A stretch of DNA of 64,000 bases, taken from the NCBI GenBank assembly GCA_025345505.1, contig JANVCC010000018.1, positions 58,418,716 to 58,482,715 of the forward strand, written 5' to 3'. Below the pieces are notes generated by a model that was given only the letters and a program-made list of their open reading frames with translations, was not told where the DNA came from and made no database searches. Below, in pieces: positions 22,907 to 35,100 of this stretch. Each line of letters begins with the position of its first letter. Within the stretch, counting starts at the first letter, position 1. The stretch is from Todiramphus chloris collaris (taxonomy: Eukaryota > Chordata > Aves > Coraciiformes > Alcedinidae). The position numbers and the translations under genes were made by a program.

Positions 22907-22925
22907 GTTTGACTTCATAGAAGAC

Positions 22926-25625
22926 TTTTCATTTATGCTGCACAATAGAGTTCCAGTCTTTTACATGGGAGCCTGCTACAGTCTATCAGCTCATGAAGGA
23001 AAATATGTATATTTTGAGGTAAGAGTGTTAGAAAAAAAGCAAATATATTCATTCACATGTGCGCATGCCAGTCTCCAGTGTACTTCCCACAACAGTGGAG
23101 AAAAGTGTGCTAAAGCTAGGACTGCTACACTGGCTTCTTATTCAACGTAAGTTTGTTTTCCCAATGGTGGGAGAATTGTTTCACCCACCAATTCCTAGTT
23201 GGAAAGTCTGATTTATAAATGAATAAGGCATAGGGGAAAAGACAAAGCAGAGAGGAAAAGGGTATTTAAACTCATGTGGTGCATTGGCATGCCCTCGGTG
23301 TAAAATGCTTGCTTTTCACTGGGTCATTATCAGGCTGCAGATGCCACCAGCAGGTACTTAGGTGAGGCAACCTTCTTTCCTGGAGGATTATTATCACGAT
23401 TTGTCAGGGAGAGTCGTTGCACTTGGTATATGTATGTAAGATGTAAACCAGATGCACTTTAAATGAGAGAAAGCCTAGCTACCTGTATAATGAGGACTAT
23501 TCCAGAATATTACTTTTGCAAGAGAGAAGAGTTGGATCAAGAATTTTAGCAGTCCTCTTAGCACCGTGGTGGGCACTTGCTCAGCCTTTAGAGCTGAGAA
23601 CAAACAACGTTTCCATTGCACAGAGCTGTGAGAATTTTTGCATCTTCCCACAGATTTTGCTAGGCTGTTCTTTGGCTAGAGTTCCTTAGATTTCAAGAGC
23701 TCTCTGTGCCCCTTCCAGATCACGTAGGTGACTGGTACCTGCCATAATATGAGGTGAAACAGGGTCAGTATGAAGTAAGTTGCATTGCTTTGTTAATTTC
23801 CTTCCACAGCATTGCATAAATAATATTTTTACATTTTGTTCAATATTTGTACATTCAAATTGCACTCTTATTGTACTACAATACAAATAAAACCTGAACT
23901 GGAGCTGTCTGTTACATTTGTGTGTGCCCAGGATTCTCAGATGAACCCAGCTGTTGCCAAGGGCGGTGTGGAGTAATTGCTCACTGTAGACAAACGTGGC
24001 CATGAGTTTAAAAGAGCAACTCGGCTATTGCTGTCTGCCCTCTCCATAAACATTTAAGCCTAAAGGCCATTTAAGTCACAGGCCACTTGTCACAGTCAGA
24101 ATCTCATTTATGGGCCTGGATTTTGTCACTGGCAGCAGCTGAAGTTGCCCATGCAGACCGGTAAAATGCCAAATTCTTCTGTTTTCTTTCCTTCTGTCCT
24201 TCCATGTGGTTTATTTTCACTTGCCCTTAGTGTCTTTCTCGTATGCCAGTTGTGTTGCCTGCAGTGAGATCCAGTGAAGAGATGTGCTGCTCAAAAGAGA
24301 TTACTTGGTGATGTTAGCACCTCCTTGAATTTTTATATACCTACTTACAAAGTACTCTGGTTTAAGAAATGGGTTTGAATTAATACTGTTTACAAGATGT
24401 GGAATAAACCTCACTTAAATGATATGGAGCCCAGCTTTTTATTCATACAGCTACCACTATAGAAAGGGAAGACATCATAACATATAATCCTTACTTATGT
24501 ATCCCATGTGCTGAGACAGCAGGGTGTAGCCACCTCTGTCACAAAAACTAGATGCAACAAATTCACTCAGAAACTAAAAGCACTCTACTGAATCTTTTAA
24601 GTGGCATTTGGTATTTTATCTGTTGTGTTGGAGCACCTCAGCCGTCACATGGGTAAAGGTTGTCCCCTGTGCCACATGGAAGATCCTTAAGACTTTAGCA
24701 AGAGAGTCTGGCCATTAAATGCAGCAATTTCCCCTCATACTGCATGGTCTGCCACTGTAATCTCTGCATTGGAGTCACCCCTGCCCAGCCAGGCTGTAAA
24801 AAAATTTCTGTGGTCTTCCAGGCTGTGTTTGCGTGTTTAAACAATCACCGTGACCACAAACGCTGTTTTCACACAGACATTTTTAGAACTGGTGGGATAT
24901 TGCTCTCTTTATCACAAAGCAGTGTTTATTAAATTAATAAAGAGCCATTTTACTTTCTAATTAATGTGATGGATCACATCTGCTGGGTGCTGCTACTGTC
25001 CATCACTAGGTGCTCGTCCAGAGCTGTGCACTGCCCCGCAGTAACCCCTGGGATTTGCAGACATGCAGGAGTTAAGCGTATTAGGGAGAACAGGAGGCTG
25101 TGGAAGAAGAGGAGAGAGGGCCTCCGATCTGTATGAGCAGACAGGAGAATCACCATGTGGAGAAGGCTGGTTTGTTCTGGCAAACAAATTGAGAACTACA
25201 CTGAGGTGTTCTCTCCCTGACATCAAAGCTCTGGTTACAAACGCATATGGCAGCATCCCAGATAAGTCATTCTTGCTACTTCAAGAGCTCATCTCAGAAT
25301 CCCTGATTAGCAAATTCAAGACTAATGTTAGAAAAGAAAAGAATGTTTTGTCCGTGGAGAAAATAGTGAAAACTCATCATCCTGCAAATTAAAAATCAGG
25401 CCGACCATTTTAAAAAACAAAAATTACTATAGTAGGGTTTCAGTAATAAAATGATGGTTACAAGTAAACCTTTAATTTGTGCCACTTCAAAACATTAATT
25501 GTATTAGCATCTGAAGCAGCAAAGTGCTCACCGTAGCTCACAATTTGTTTTTTAAATTCTGACAGTCAAAATAATATCCAAATTTGTCAAATGCTCCATA
25601 TGGAAAAATAATACACGACACATGC
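22926..25625. other. Intergenic gap between convergent L3MBTL3 and SAMD3
   Basis: No supported gene. An open frame of 109 codons at 25063-25392 (+) is unassigned. No repeat family recognised. Confidence 0.6.
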
Positions 25626-25874
25626 AGCAATCTAGAAAATTTTATTACTTCTGATGCCTCTAGACGGCTCTAGAATTTCAATTTAGAATAATGCTTAGTT
25701 TTCCAATTTTTTTTAAATGGAGCCAGTACAATTTTTTTAAAAAGGCATTATCAAACATAACTGTTATAAATACACGTACACTTTGACCAGAATGGCACTG
25801 ATTTACCTTCACAGCAAAGGGAGTTATTTTAACAAAATGTCTTAACGCTCCCAAGAGGAGGGCTGCGTACGCTG
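25626..25874 (-). other. SAMD3: SAMD3 3' untranslated region (probable)
   Basis: About 250 bases between the stop and the candidate poly(A) site. A/T-rich, with no coding content. The end is inferred from the signal. Confidence 0.5.
25641..25646 (-). promoter_or_regulatory. Candidate poly(A) signal AATAAA of SAMD3
   Basis: TTTATT on the plus strand, read as AATAAA about 230 bases after the SAMD3 stop. A G/T-rich element (GCATGTGTCGTGT) follows on the minus strand, as expected downstream of a cleavage site. Confidence 0.6.
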
Positions 25875-26159
25875 TCAGATGCTGGGATACTCGAGTGCCT
25901 CCAGCCCTCTCTTTACCTGGGTGGGCAGGAATGCTGAGCTCTTCCCCTCAAAGACCAGGGACTTCAGGAAGTTCAGCGTCCTGTGGATTCTCTTTGGGCA
26001 TGGGATATCGAACACATGAAATGCAGCCACCAGCGCGGCCAGGGCCATGGTGCAGTCGTCGAGCTGGGCTACCTCTTCTTTTTCCACATACAGTGCAAAT
26101 TCGCATGAATTCACATTGAAAGGATTTTTTACTTCTAACACTGGTGTCACTGCCTTTAC
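25875..26159 (-). CDS. SAMD3: SAMD3 terminal coding exon
   Basis: The acceptor TTTAAATTTAG ends at 26160 and the TGA stop is at 25877-25875. It encodes [20 protein letters not shown], then a helical stretch with [19 protein letters not shown] and [11 protein letters not shown], ending LEALEYPSI. The VKNPF...SCEF segment is recognisable from SAMD3. Longer antisense open frames over this exon are shadows. Confidence 0.92.
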   Translation of the reverse strand, partial: VKAVTPVLEVKNPFNVNSCEFALYVEKEEVAQLDDCTMALAALVAAFHVFDIPCPKRIHRTLNFLKSLVFEGKSSAFLPTQVKRGLEALEYPSI

Positions 26160-29100
26160 CTAAATTTAAAGAAGAGTATTTCAAATGATGCCACAGTGAA
26201 CAGATCAGATAATTAAGTAAGCCTAATAACCCACTGCTTTGAATTTAGCTAGTATTTCTATGAATAGTAGCCTTCTACCCAAAAGGCAGGCTAATGCCAT
26301 CCTTTACCAGGAGCCAGGTGAATGTGCCCAGGCAGATGATAGAAGGAAGAGAGACCAAGAGTGCTGATGCTCTGTGTCTTACCTCCTCATTCACTGCAGC
26401 AAACAGACTGGAATCATCTCCAAAGACATTTGGCAGGAGTAAACAGGCAGCAGTCATTTTCATATCTGTCAAAGGCAAGGATTTCTACTTAATTACAAAT
26501 GAAAACATTCTGGCACTGCAGTATCATCCTGGAAAAGCAGGTTGCAGCCTATGTCATAGTCAACAGCTCAGGAGTGGAACGGTTATTCAGTCCGTTTTGA
26601 AAAGTAGTTTGTGCCACAGTGAAGGTTTATGCACTTCAGCTGGAAATGGGCATTATTCAAACCATTCATGTTTGCTATTCAATATTACAATGAAATTTCT
26701 CTCACAGTAAGTAAGTAGCCCTTTGAGTTGCTTCTAGTGGAGTCTGTGAACTGAGTAGTTGTCCTACCCCCACCATTCATCCCCAAACTCCTCTCTTTCC
26801 AGTAAATCAAATATCTTTGGGGAGTCCTGTTGCCAGAGGACTCCCCTTTGAAGGCTGCGGTACAAGCTGTGTTGCAGGATCTCCTGGGATGTGGTCCGCA
26901 CTACCCCTCTGGTTTGGTTATTATTGACTCTTAACATCTTTTGCAGGTCAGGCTTCTGGTGTATTTCACTGAACCTGTCTTCTCAGGCATTTATTATCTA
27001 GATGCCAGGTCAAGTTGTTTGTGTGAAAAAAAACCCAGGAAAGTAAAGTTCCTGGGACTTAGTTCTAAGGTACGAGTTAAAATCTTTGTGGGCATATTCT
27101 ATAAGAAAAGAGTAAATTACTTACAATATCCATACCTTTCTAAGGCTAAAGGTATGAGTAAAAAGTCCATAAAGGCTTTCTGGATTTTGCTGTTGACACT
27201 TTTTAATCTATCTTGAGGTATTGAGTTCTAGTGTTTTTAAGCTTGAAATAAAAACAAAGCAAAAAAAACCACCAGCATTTTAACCTACTCTGCTTTCTTC
27301 TTTAAGCAATAGCCTGGTAATAAAAGGAGTGAAACTGGTACAGCAAACACACGTGTTCATGCTGCGTCACCTTTGATTTGACATCCTGCCATTAGGCCTG
27401 TTTGGTAAAAAATGACAGTCTAAGGAGCACTTCTCACAGAGCTAAGCTTGGCTGTAGGCATTACCAGCTATACTTTGGGAAGAATAACAACTCTGAGTGA
27501 CTGCTTGAAAGGTTTTGTCCCTGCAGAACTGCACTCCCCAGACTTCTCAGGCTGAAGGAAGTGGAGTGTCAGCAGGTGCTTGCTCCCTTGCAGCCAGTGA
27601 GCCAAACACTTTGAGGTACGTGGATCTTGCATGACTGTGGTACCTGCTGCCAGAGGTACCACTTATTCCTGCAATGTGTCCCTGCAGAGACAAGGCACTG
27701 GAATCACAGTTAGGGGTAACTACTTCTTTTACTCCACTGAGATGAAGACTTTAACCGTAGAAACAGCATCTCTCTTTCTAAAGGAAACTGTCTCTTTTAT
27801 AGAACTATTTCTTTTTCTGAACCAGAAAATTAGTTTTCTGCATGTATTTTTAGAAAATAAGTACTCTTTTACATATCTAGAGATACATCATTCTGCTCCT
27901 CTAGCAATAATTATTTTAAGGCACTTGCTAACTTTATCAAACCTGCAATCTTATTCAATAGAAAAAAAAGTTTCAATAGCTGACTTAATTTTTGTAGTAA
28001 TTTATTAGCTTTTACTCTTAATGCTTCCACATCACTATATATTTTTCAAGCAACTGTGACATTTAAAAAATGTTTTTGTAGTACAATTGGAGCTAATTTA
28101 GTCACATAAGAGCAATTAGCTACAACAACACTCTGATATTCAGAGAACATAAGATTTGTACTGACATTTCAGAATGTCTTCTTCTGTGTGCCGCTTCAGA
28201 TTTTCTTGCAACATAATGTTAATTGGATTATTCCTCACCACACACAAAGATAATATGTTTTCTGAATAAATCTCCAAAATCTCAACTGTTTTCTTATAAA
28301 TGTCCATGTGTGTGAGAAGCTGGAACTCCCTAAAAAGCTAAAAGAAAAACAAATATTTGGTATTATTGCAATCCTCAAAACCCAAACTGAAAACAACACA
28401 TGAGGTGCACAGTTTGAAAAAGGATAAAGCTAGCTCAGTAAAACACGTTTATAAACTGGAGAGGATGGTTTCATTTCTTTTCAAAGCAAGGGAGAAATAC
28501 ATGAGTAGCACCAAAATACTTCAAATAAGCCACTGGTGTCATGTGTGGCATTTGAACACAGGACTGGTGGATCTCTTAAAGTGGAGTTATCAGCAAAAAT
28601 ACGAGTTCAAGAGAACAGTGTTGATAGAGACATCACTGGAAACATCCAGTAAAATATATGCCTATTGTTGTATCACATCTATAACACGGAATTCAGTGTC
28701 ATTATTAAAAATAGCCGTTACCTGATAAGGGCATCTTAAGAAAGGAAATAGTCTGAGAATGTCTTTTAATGGAGCCTTATTGCTGATCATCTTTCTCCGT
28801 ATCTCTATTGTCACATTCATTCTGTTATCCACTTCTTTCCAGTTCCTCTGAGTTTTCACGTATTCTTGCTTAAGCCACTTAATATGTACATCCATTGCAC
28901 TGCCTTCAAGATGAACTGGTTCTTCCTGTCAAGAAATGAAGGACAGAATCGTAACAAATCAGCTGCCTTTTTTATCTGACGTGGCTTGTGTGATTTGAGC
29001 GTAGTCAGTGCAGTCAAGCTCAGCAGAAAGTACCTGTAGTGTGGTTTCAGTACAGCTTTGTGAACTCACCCTTATATTCTAATAGTTACATTAAGATCTG

Positions 29101-32100
29101 TTTTCATATAATACTATAGCTATCAGCCAAGTCTCCCAAGCTCAAATTACATATTTGAGGATATTCATTAAATTCCTATGCCTGTGTCTGTTTTGCCTAA
29201 TTATGGCTTATTGGGAATTAGTAGGCAGTTCTAATGATGACTCAGTGTTTAGCAATATTAGCTCTGTATTACCAAGAGAAATAGTATTTTCCTCTTACTC
29301 ATACGGGTCCTAAAAGAAGGACAACTAACTTTCATATTTATGCAACCGAAGTATTTACCCCCAAGGAGACCAGCCGAACTAAGAAAACTCTTAATGAAAA
29401 GCATTATTTGAGCAGTTAGTGAGTGTTTTCAAAAAGTTATTTTCTACTTGAAGATAGTTAACAATCTTCCTCAAAATTACTATTATTGTCCCTGCTGTAT
29501 TTCCAAACCCAGTAATTACTAAGAGGAGGAGTAGCTATCCGAAGCAGTACAGCAGTGGCAGTAGCCTGGGGCTGTTTAGTTTCTAGGAGAAGAGGCAGTG
29601 AATTTGCTCGCTGGAAGGAGAGGAGCCAACATACAGATGCATGGTTACCACTCTCGGGCTGCATTTACACTGGCTTTTCCCAAACGTATTGTCACCGATG
29701 TGCCTGTTGTCTGTGTCAGTGCTGGCCTGCGGGTCAACGCCAGAGGGAACAGAGTCACTTCATCCTGTCCCCCAGAATATTTAAAACACAGAACTGCAAA
29801 ACATTAACACCATCCCAAACTGCTTCGCAGTGCCCTGTATGTGCAATTAAACTTTCCAGTTTAATTAACATCCTTTTTTAAACTCTGCTGCTGTTTTTCC
29901 AAGAATGGTTGCAGAAGCTACACAATTAAAAAAACTGTCTCCCTCCCCATGTATAGGTCCATGGACTTCAATAGCCATTGAGATCACGAAAGAAAATCAG
30001 CTTTGCATGCAGGACAGGTACGTACTGTGCCTGTGACCCCTGCAGGTACCCCCCTGGCCCTTGGTATGAGGCACAGTCTGCACTCTTTCCAATAGGGGAT
30101 TTTAGTCTTCATTGTATTACAACAGTAATGCTTCTTTGTTACCAGCTTTAGTAGGGACATTCCTCTCCTTTTCCTCACCGCACAGGAATGGAGATGATGG
30201 GTCAGAGGATCAATCCCATACCCTCCACTATCTGATTGAGAAGGGTGCTGGGAAAAAAGTGTAGAGCATGTAGTGGTACTTTTTCTCAGTTTTATCAAAA
30301 TTCCACTGAACTGAGGTTCGTGGACTCGCAAGAGTTGTGTCTTTAATAGCCTTCAGTACATTTTTTCCTTCCATCATTTCTCCCAGTCACTTTTCCAACT
30401 CTCATAAAATCACAGCTTCCACAAGTCTGCATTAAATTTGGCAGTTTAACTATACATTGACAAAAGAAATGCATTCTTTTGCTTGTTTTCTCCTACTGCT
30501 TCTGCCTTCTAATTATTGTACTGGATTCAAAAATACTCACCATCTCCTTGCCACTGTAATTTTATAAATATGTCATGTTTTGTCCTCACCCACCTCTTTT
30601 CCAGAGGAGACTGTCCTAAGCGATTTAATCATTCCACATAAAAAACCTTCTCTGTCTTTGAATTACCCTTGTTATTGTCTTTGCATATTTTCTAATTTTA
30701 CTACAGCCTTTATGAAATTGGAACAGTAAAACTTAAAATACTAGCTGAGGTGCTAGGACACCATAGGTGCATACAGTGGAATAATGTGCTCCCTTTTGTT
30801 TCTTCCTTAAATTGAGCATTCAACAGGCTTTTTTGGATGGCTGCTTAGCATTGTACCAAATTTTCTTTGGCATAATATGAAAATATTGGGTTTGGATGGT
30901 ACTAAGAAACTCAGAGCCCATCACTGTAAATGTTGTTAGGACTGGGTTTTCTCCTTGTGCCTTATTTTTCATCTATCACTATTGAATTTTATCTGCTGGT
31001 TTTTGCCCTGAAACTCAGTAGCGTGGGGTCCTCCTGCAATTCTTCAGTCAGTCTTTGTCTTCGGCACCTTTAGGAGCATCACCAAATGTGGTCAGTCAAC
31101 TACTCTCCTTTTTCCACATCATTTAGAAATATATTGAACTGCATAAACTAAGCATTAGTCATCTTTTCCACTGTAAAAACCAACTATTTCTGCCTAGTCT
31201 TCTTTGTTCTATATTTTAACTGTTTATCCATGCAATGACTTTCCTTTTTATGCACTCATTATATCCTCTTAAGAGCCTTTGAAAAGCACGTGGTAAAATC
31301 TTTTCTGAAGTTAAACTATATCTGAAGTTAAACTATATGTGAGATTTCAGAATTGTTGAATACCTCAAAGAACTGATGAATTTATGAAGAACTACATCTG
31401 TCTGCAGGAACTTTGTTGATTCCTTCCCAACGTGTTCATCTCTTGGGTCTGCATTACAATTATTGACCATTTGGCCAGTAAAGACAGCAGCTTCTTGGTC
31501 AATGTGTTCCCTACTTCTCTCCTGAAACTTACAAACTGGCATCAAATTAGCTACATCCAATTTTCTAGTGTTATGAGAGAAATGAGAGAAATAGTACATC
31601 GTGGTTAGAAAATTACCTATTTTATCCTTGGACATACCTGAAAATTTCGCACAAATACTTGGTCCTGGGAATGTGTTACTGCTCGTTTTAGTGAATTGTG
31701 TGTAACTTCCTTACTGACACACCAATCTGAGACAGATGCCCTGATGCTACCGATGAGGAATGGTTCCAGTAATGTGTTTGCCTGAACTTCTCTTCTGAGA
31801 GTCCTTGTAAAGTCTAATATTCTGGTGTGACTTTATATTCTATGAGCACTCCTGCACCTAGAGAGCACTCTGAGCACTCCTATCCCTTAGCAGCATCAGG
31901 CTTCCTACTTCTCATCTGGTTGAAAAAGCCTTTATAACCAGTGCAGAAAAGTCAGAAATCCACAAATACAACTCCCAGCAGATCACTCAGTCACCAGAGT
32001 CTTGTTTTGCTGCCAGCATGTCAACTCTGCAAGCTCCCTGCACCCATGTTTGGTATTTTCTGGTACCTAATTTATATTGGTTACTGACTATGAATACTGT

Positions 32101-35100
32101 TCTAGTATTCACACATCCCCAAGTGGGCGGTTCAGCTGTTACTTAACCTGCTGACTTGCACTGAGTTGGATGGACTGTCTCTTGCTTCAGCATGACCACG
32201 GCCCAAAACCAAGGGTTGGTCCATTCTTGACAGTCTCAGGATGCTCATGCCTTCTCACACATGAACACACACAAACTTGGGAGAATTGTTTGGGGTTTTT
32301 TTTTTAATTACATTTGTGTTTTTCACTCTGGGCAAGAACTAGTTTGAAGTCTCCGAGTCCAAACAGTTCTGTTACTTCTGGTTTTTCCTATGGATCTGCT
32401 TCCAAGCCTCCTGACAGTAGAGCAGGAGCTTTGTCAGCCACCTGATGTGGACTGGAGCACAGCTGCTCATTTCCAAATAGGCTGACACTTTCGGTGTCTT
32501 ACTTGCAAAGGCTGGAAAGCAAAACAAACTCAACTCTGTGTGCTGTAGACACAGACAGACTGACAGGGTTGCTAAGAAACAAACACCAAGGAGAACAAGT
32601 TCTGACCTTTACTCCAGCTTATCTCCATTCCCCTTCTCAAGACAAACACTGAGTTGATGGACTTTCCACGTAGTCAGCTCTGTCCTTGAGAGCTCATTTA
32701 GCTAATGCCATTATTCATTAGCTAAATGAGACCATTTGACATTTCTCTAAGCATTGATGGCCAGCTATCAGTAAAAAGATGACAGTAGGATACAATAGAA
32801 ACAGAACAGTAGGATAAGGAAGAATTGGAATAATACTTACCTAGGGGAAAAAAGTGGGATGGAGGGCCAAACTTTGTTGTGCAAACCATACGTTACATAT
32901 GAGTAACACTAGCAAAAGTCAGTGTTAGAATTGGTTTTCTTGCAGTGTTCAGCCTGCTTAGAACAATCACCATCTGCAATCTTTCCATCTTTTCCAGCTG
33001 CACTTCCAGGCTCAAGAAAGGTATTTCTGAACTTAAAGCTCTTTAACATAGCTTGTTTAAACTAGTAACCTATGTAACAGATATACATACCCAGACATAA
33101 AACATATCTTAAAACTTCAGTCAAGTAACAATGCTCCAGAAATGTAACAAATCTGTGGTAGCACTGTTTGAATACCGATTAATGGCAGTTTTCTACTGGC
33201 CTTAGTAGCCATTGCTGTTCCAGAGATTGATTCTTGTTTATTAAAGTGCAGTGGAAACATAACAAACTTTATGCACCTTGAGGATGGGCAATGGTAAGTA
33301 TGACGGAAAACACTTGGGTTGTTGTAAAACAATGCTGCATGCAGTGAAAGAGCGAGTAAATTCTGAGTTCTAGGGTTGGCATTAGCAACCAAAGTTGTTA
33401 TGATTTTGGGGACTCCTTGATTTGATGTGGTGGCTTTAATACAGTGTCAGGCCTGTGCCTTTTTCATATGTAATTATTTCATTTCATTTTGTCTCTGGAC
33501 AGCTTCATCCCTACTGGAGAATACAAACACTATACTGTAGTATATAGTGCTACGTAAATACAGATTAGCTGATAATTGGGAAGGATCAATTTACTGCATC
33601 ATTGCATATTTCTAATTCCACCTGATTTATCACAAGTGGTTCACATTTATCAGTCAAGAACAGAACAGAGCAAGGGGACCTCACTGGTACATTAAGTCGA
33701 ATGGCAGCGACCATCATTACCAGAACTGATGTGGAATTACAGAACAGTTAATTTAGATGTTTGTGGATGAATAGCTGCTTTCAGTCAACCTAGATGAAAA
33801 TCTAAAGGGTAAAAGCATTCTGCTTCATGTTGTTCATTATTTCTATCAGAGTTTCATTGAAATAAAATCTGAAGGGGTTTTGATAGTGGAGTAAAGTTTG
33901 GCATCATTTAAACTCTACACAAATTATTTCTGACCTCAGGATTTATTCGATTTTAACATGAAAAAAAGGTTTTGCTTTTATTATAAAACAATACCATGTA
34001 TTATGCTTTCAGCAGAATGTGTTCAGTATGCAACTTGCTTCATGCAACTCAGTTGCCACTATCTTCAGCCTTTTCTCCTATTTTGCAGAGTTGCCCGTTT
34101 TTCTAGTAAAGTGCAGTGAATAAATATTAAATCAATCACACTACATGCAGGTTCCACTTAAAATATTTCCATTTTTTCCTTTTAGCTTATATTTTGGGAG
34201 CAAATTGATTTTTAAGGTAAGTGGAAAGGTAACTGAGAGGTGGGGGTTTTTTTTTAGGGAAAAGAAGATATGTCAGTAGGACACCATTTTGCAAAGTATT
34301 TTAAATTTTCTTGGAGAATGATTCTAAGTGTGATTTAAAATCTTTTATAGTTAACATTAATATTGCTGGTATAAACAGGAAAAATCTGGTTGCTGAACTG
34401 GTCTATCAGCCTACCACATGCTACTTTAGGGGGGACTCTAGATCCTCTTCACTTTAAACTTCAAAGTGAGAAAGCTAGTTGCACTACAGAAACATTTCAG
34501 TCAAATTTTGACAATAAGGTTAAAGCTCAGTTATGTCAATACTGTGTAAAATCAGTCCTATCCAGACTGAAGCCATGATCTCCTGTCTCAATGTTTGAAG
34601 AAAAGAAGCCAAAGCTAAGAGTTCAGCATACATGCAGGGCAGAACTAAAAAATTAGCCTCCTTAAATGAGCAAACCTTCATTCTTGAGGTCACTCAGCCT
34701 CCTCTGGCCAGAGTTTTCAGTTGTGTCATCAGTAAAATCCATTTCCCTTGCAGCAAGAAGAAGAATGTTAATTGGTAATCTTCAATTATTTTGTATATAG
34801 AATTCTGACTTATTTAACAATGTACATACTTAGTTTATAAGGTAAAGAATTTCCTTTATTTTCAAATAATAAAAGTTTGATTTATTAAAAAAAACAACAC
34901 ATATCTTTCTGGAACAAACAAGAATTTACCTCAATGCTTTTAAAAAACAAGCTGCCTTTTTATCACAAGCTCATGAGAAATATAGCAGACTAGAGAAAAA
35001 GGTCAAAAAAGATGCAGAAAAGAAATGAATGAGGTAAGCAGAGGATACCCAGTACTTGTATGTCAGTGTAACCTAGGCCTTGCCTGAGGGACAGTCCTGC

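Larger units (their letters stand above)
22155..22925 (+). other. L3MBTL3: L3MBTL3 3' untranslated region (probable)
   Basis: Non-coding sequence after the stop, up to just beyond the candidate poly(A) signal at 22901. It contains copy B of the repeat described at 22517-22600. The end is inferred from the signal only. Confidence 0.55.

Noticed and set aside
26294-26710. 138-codon plus-strand frame
   Set aside because: It is antisense to the SAMD3 exon at 26383-26465, has no splice or family evidence, and is a shadow.
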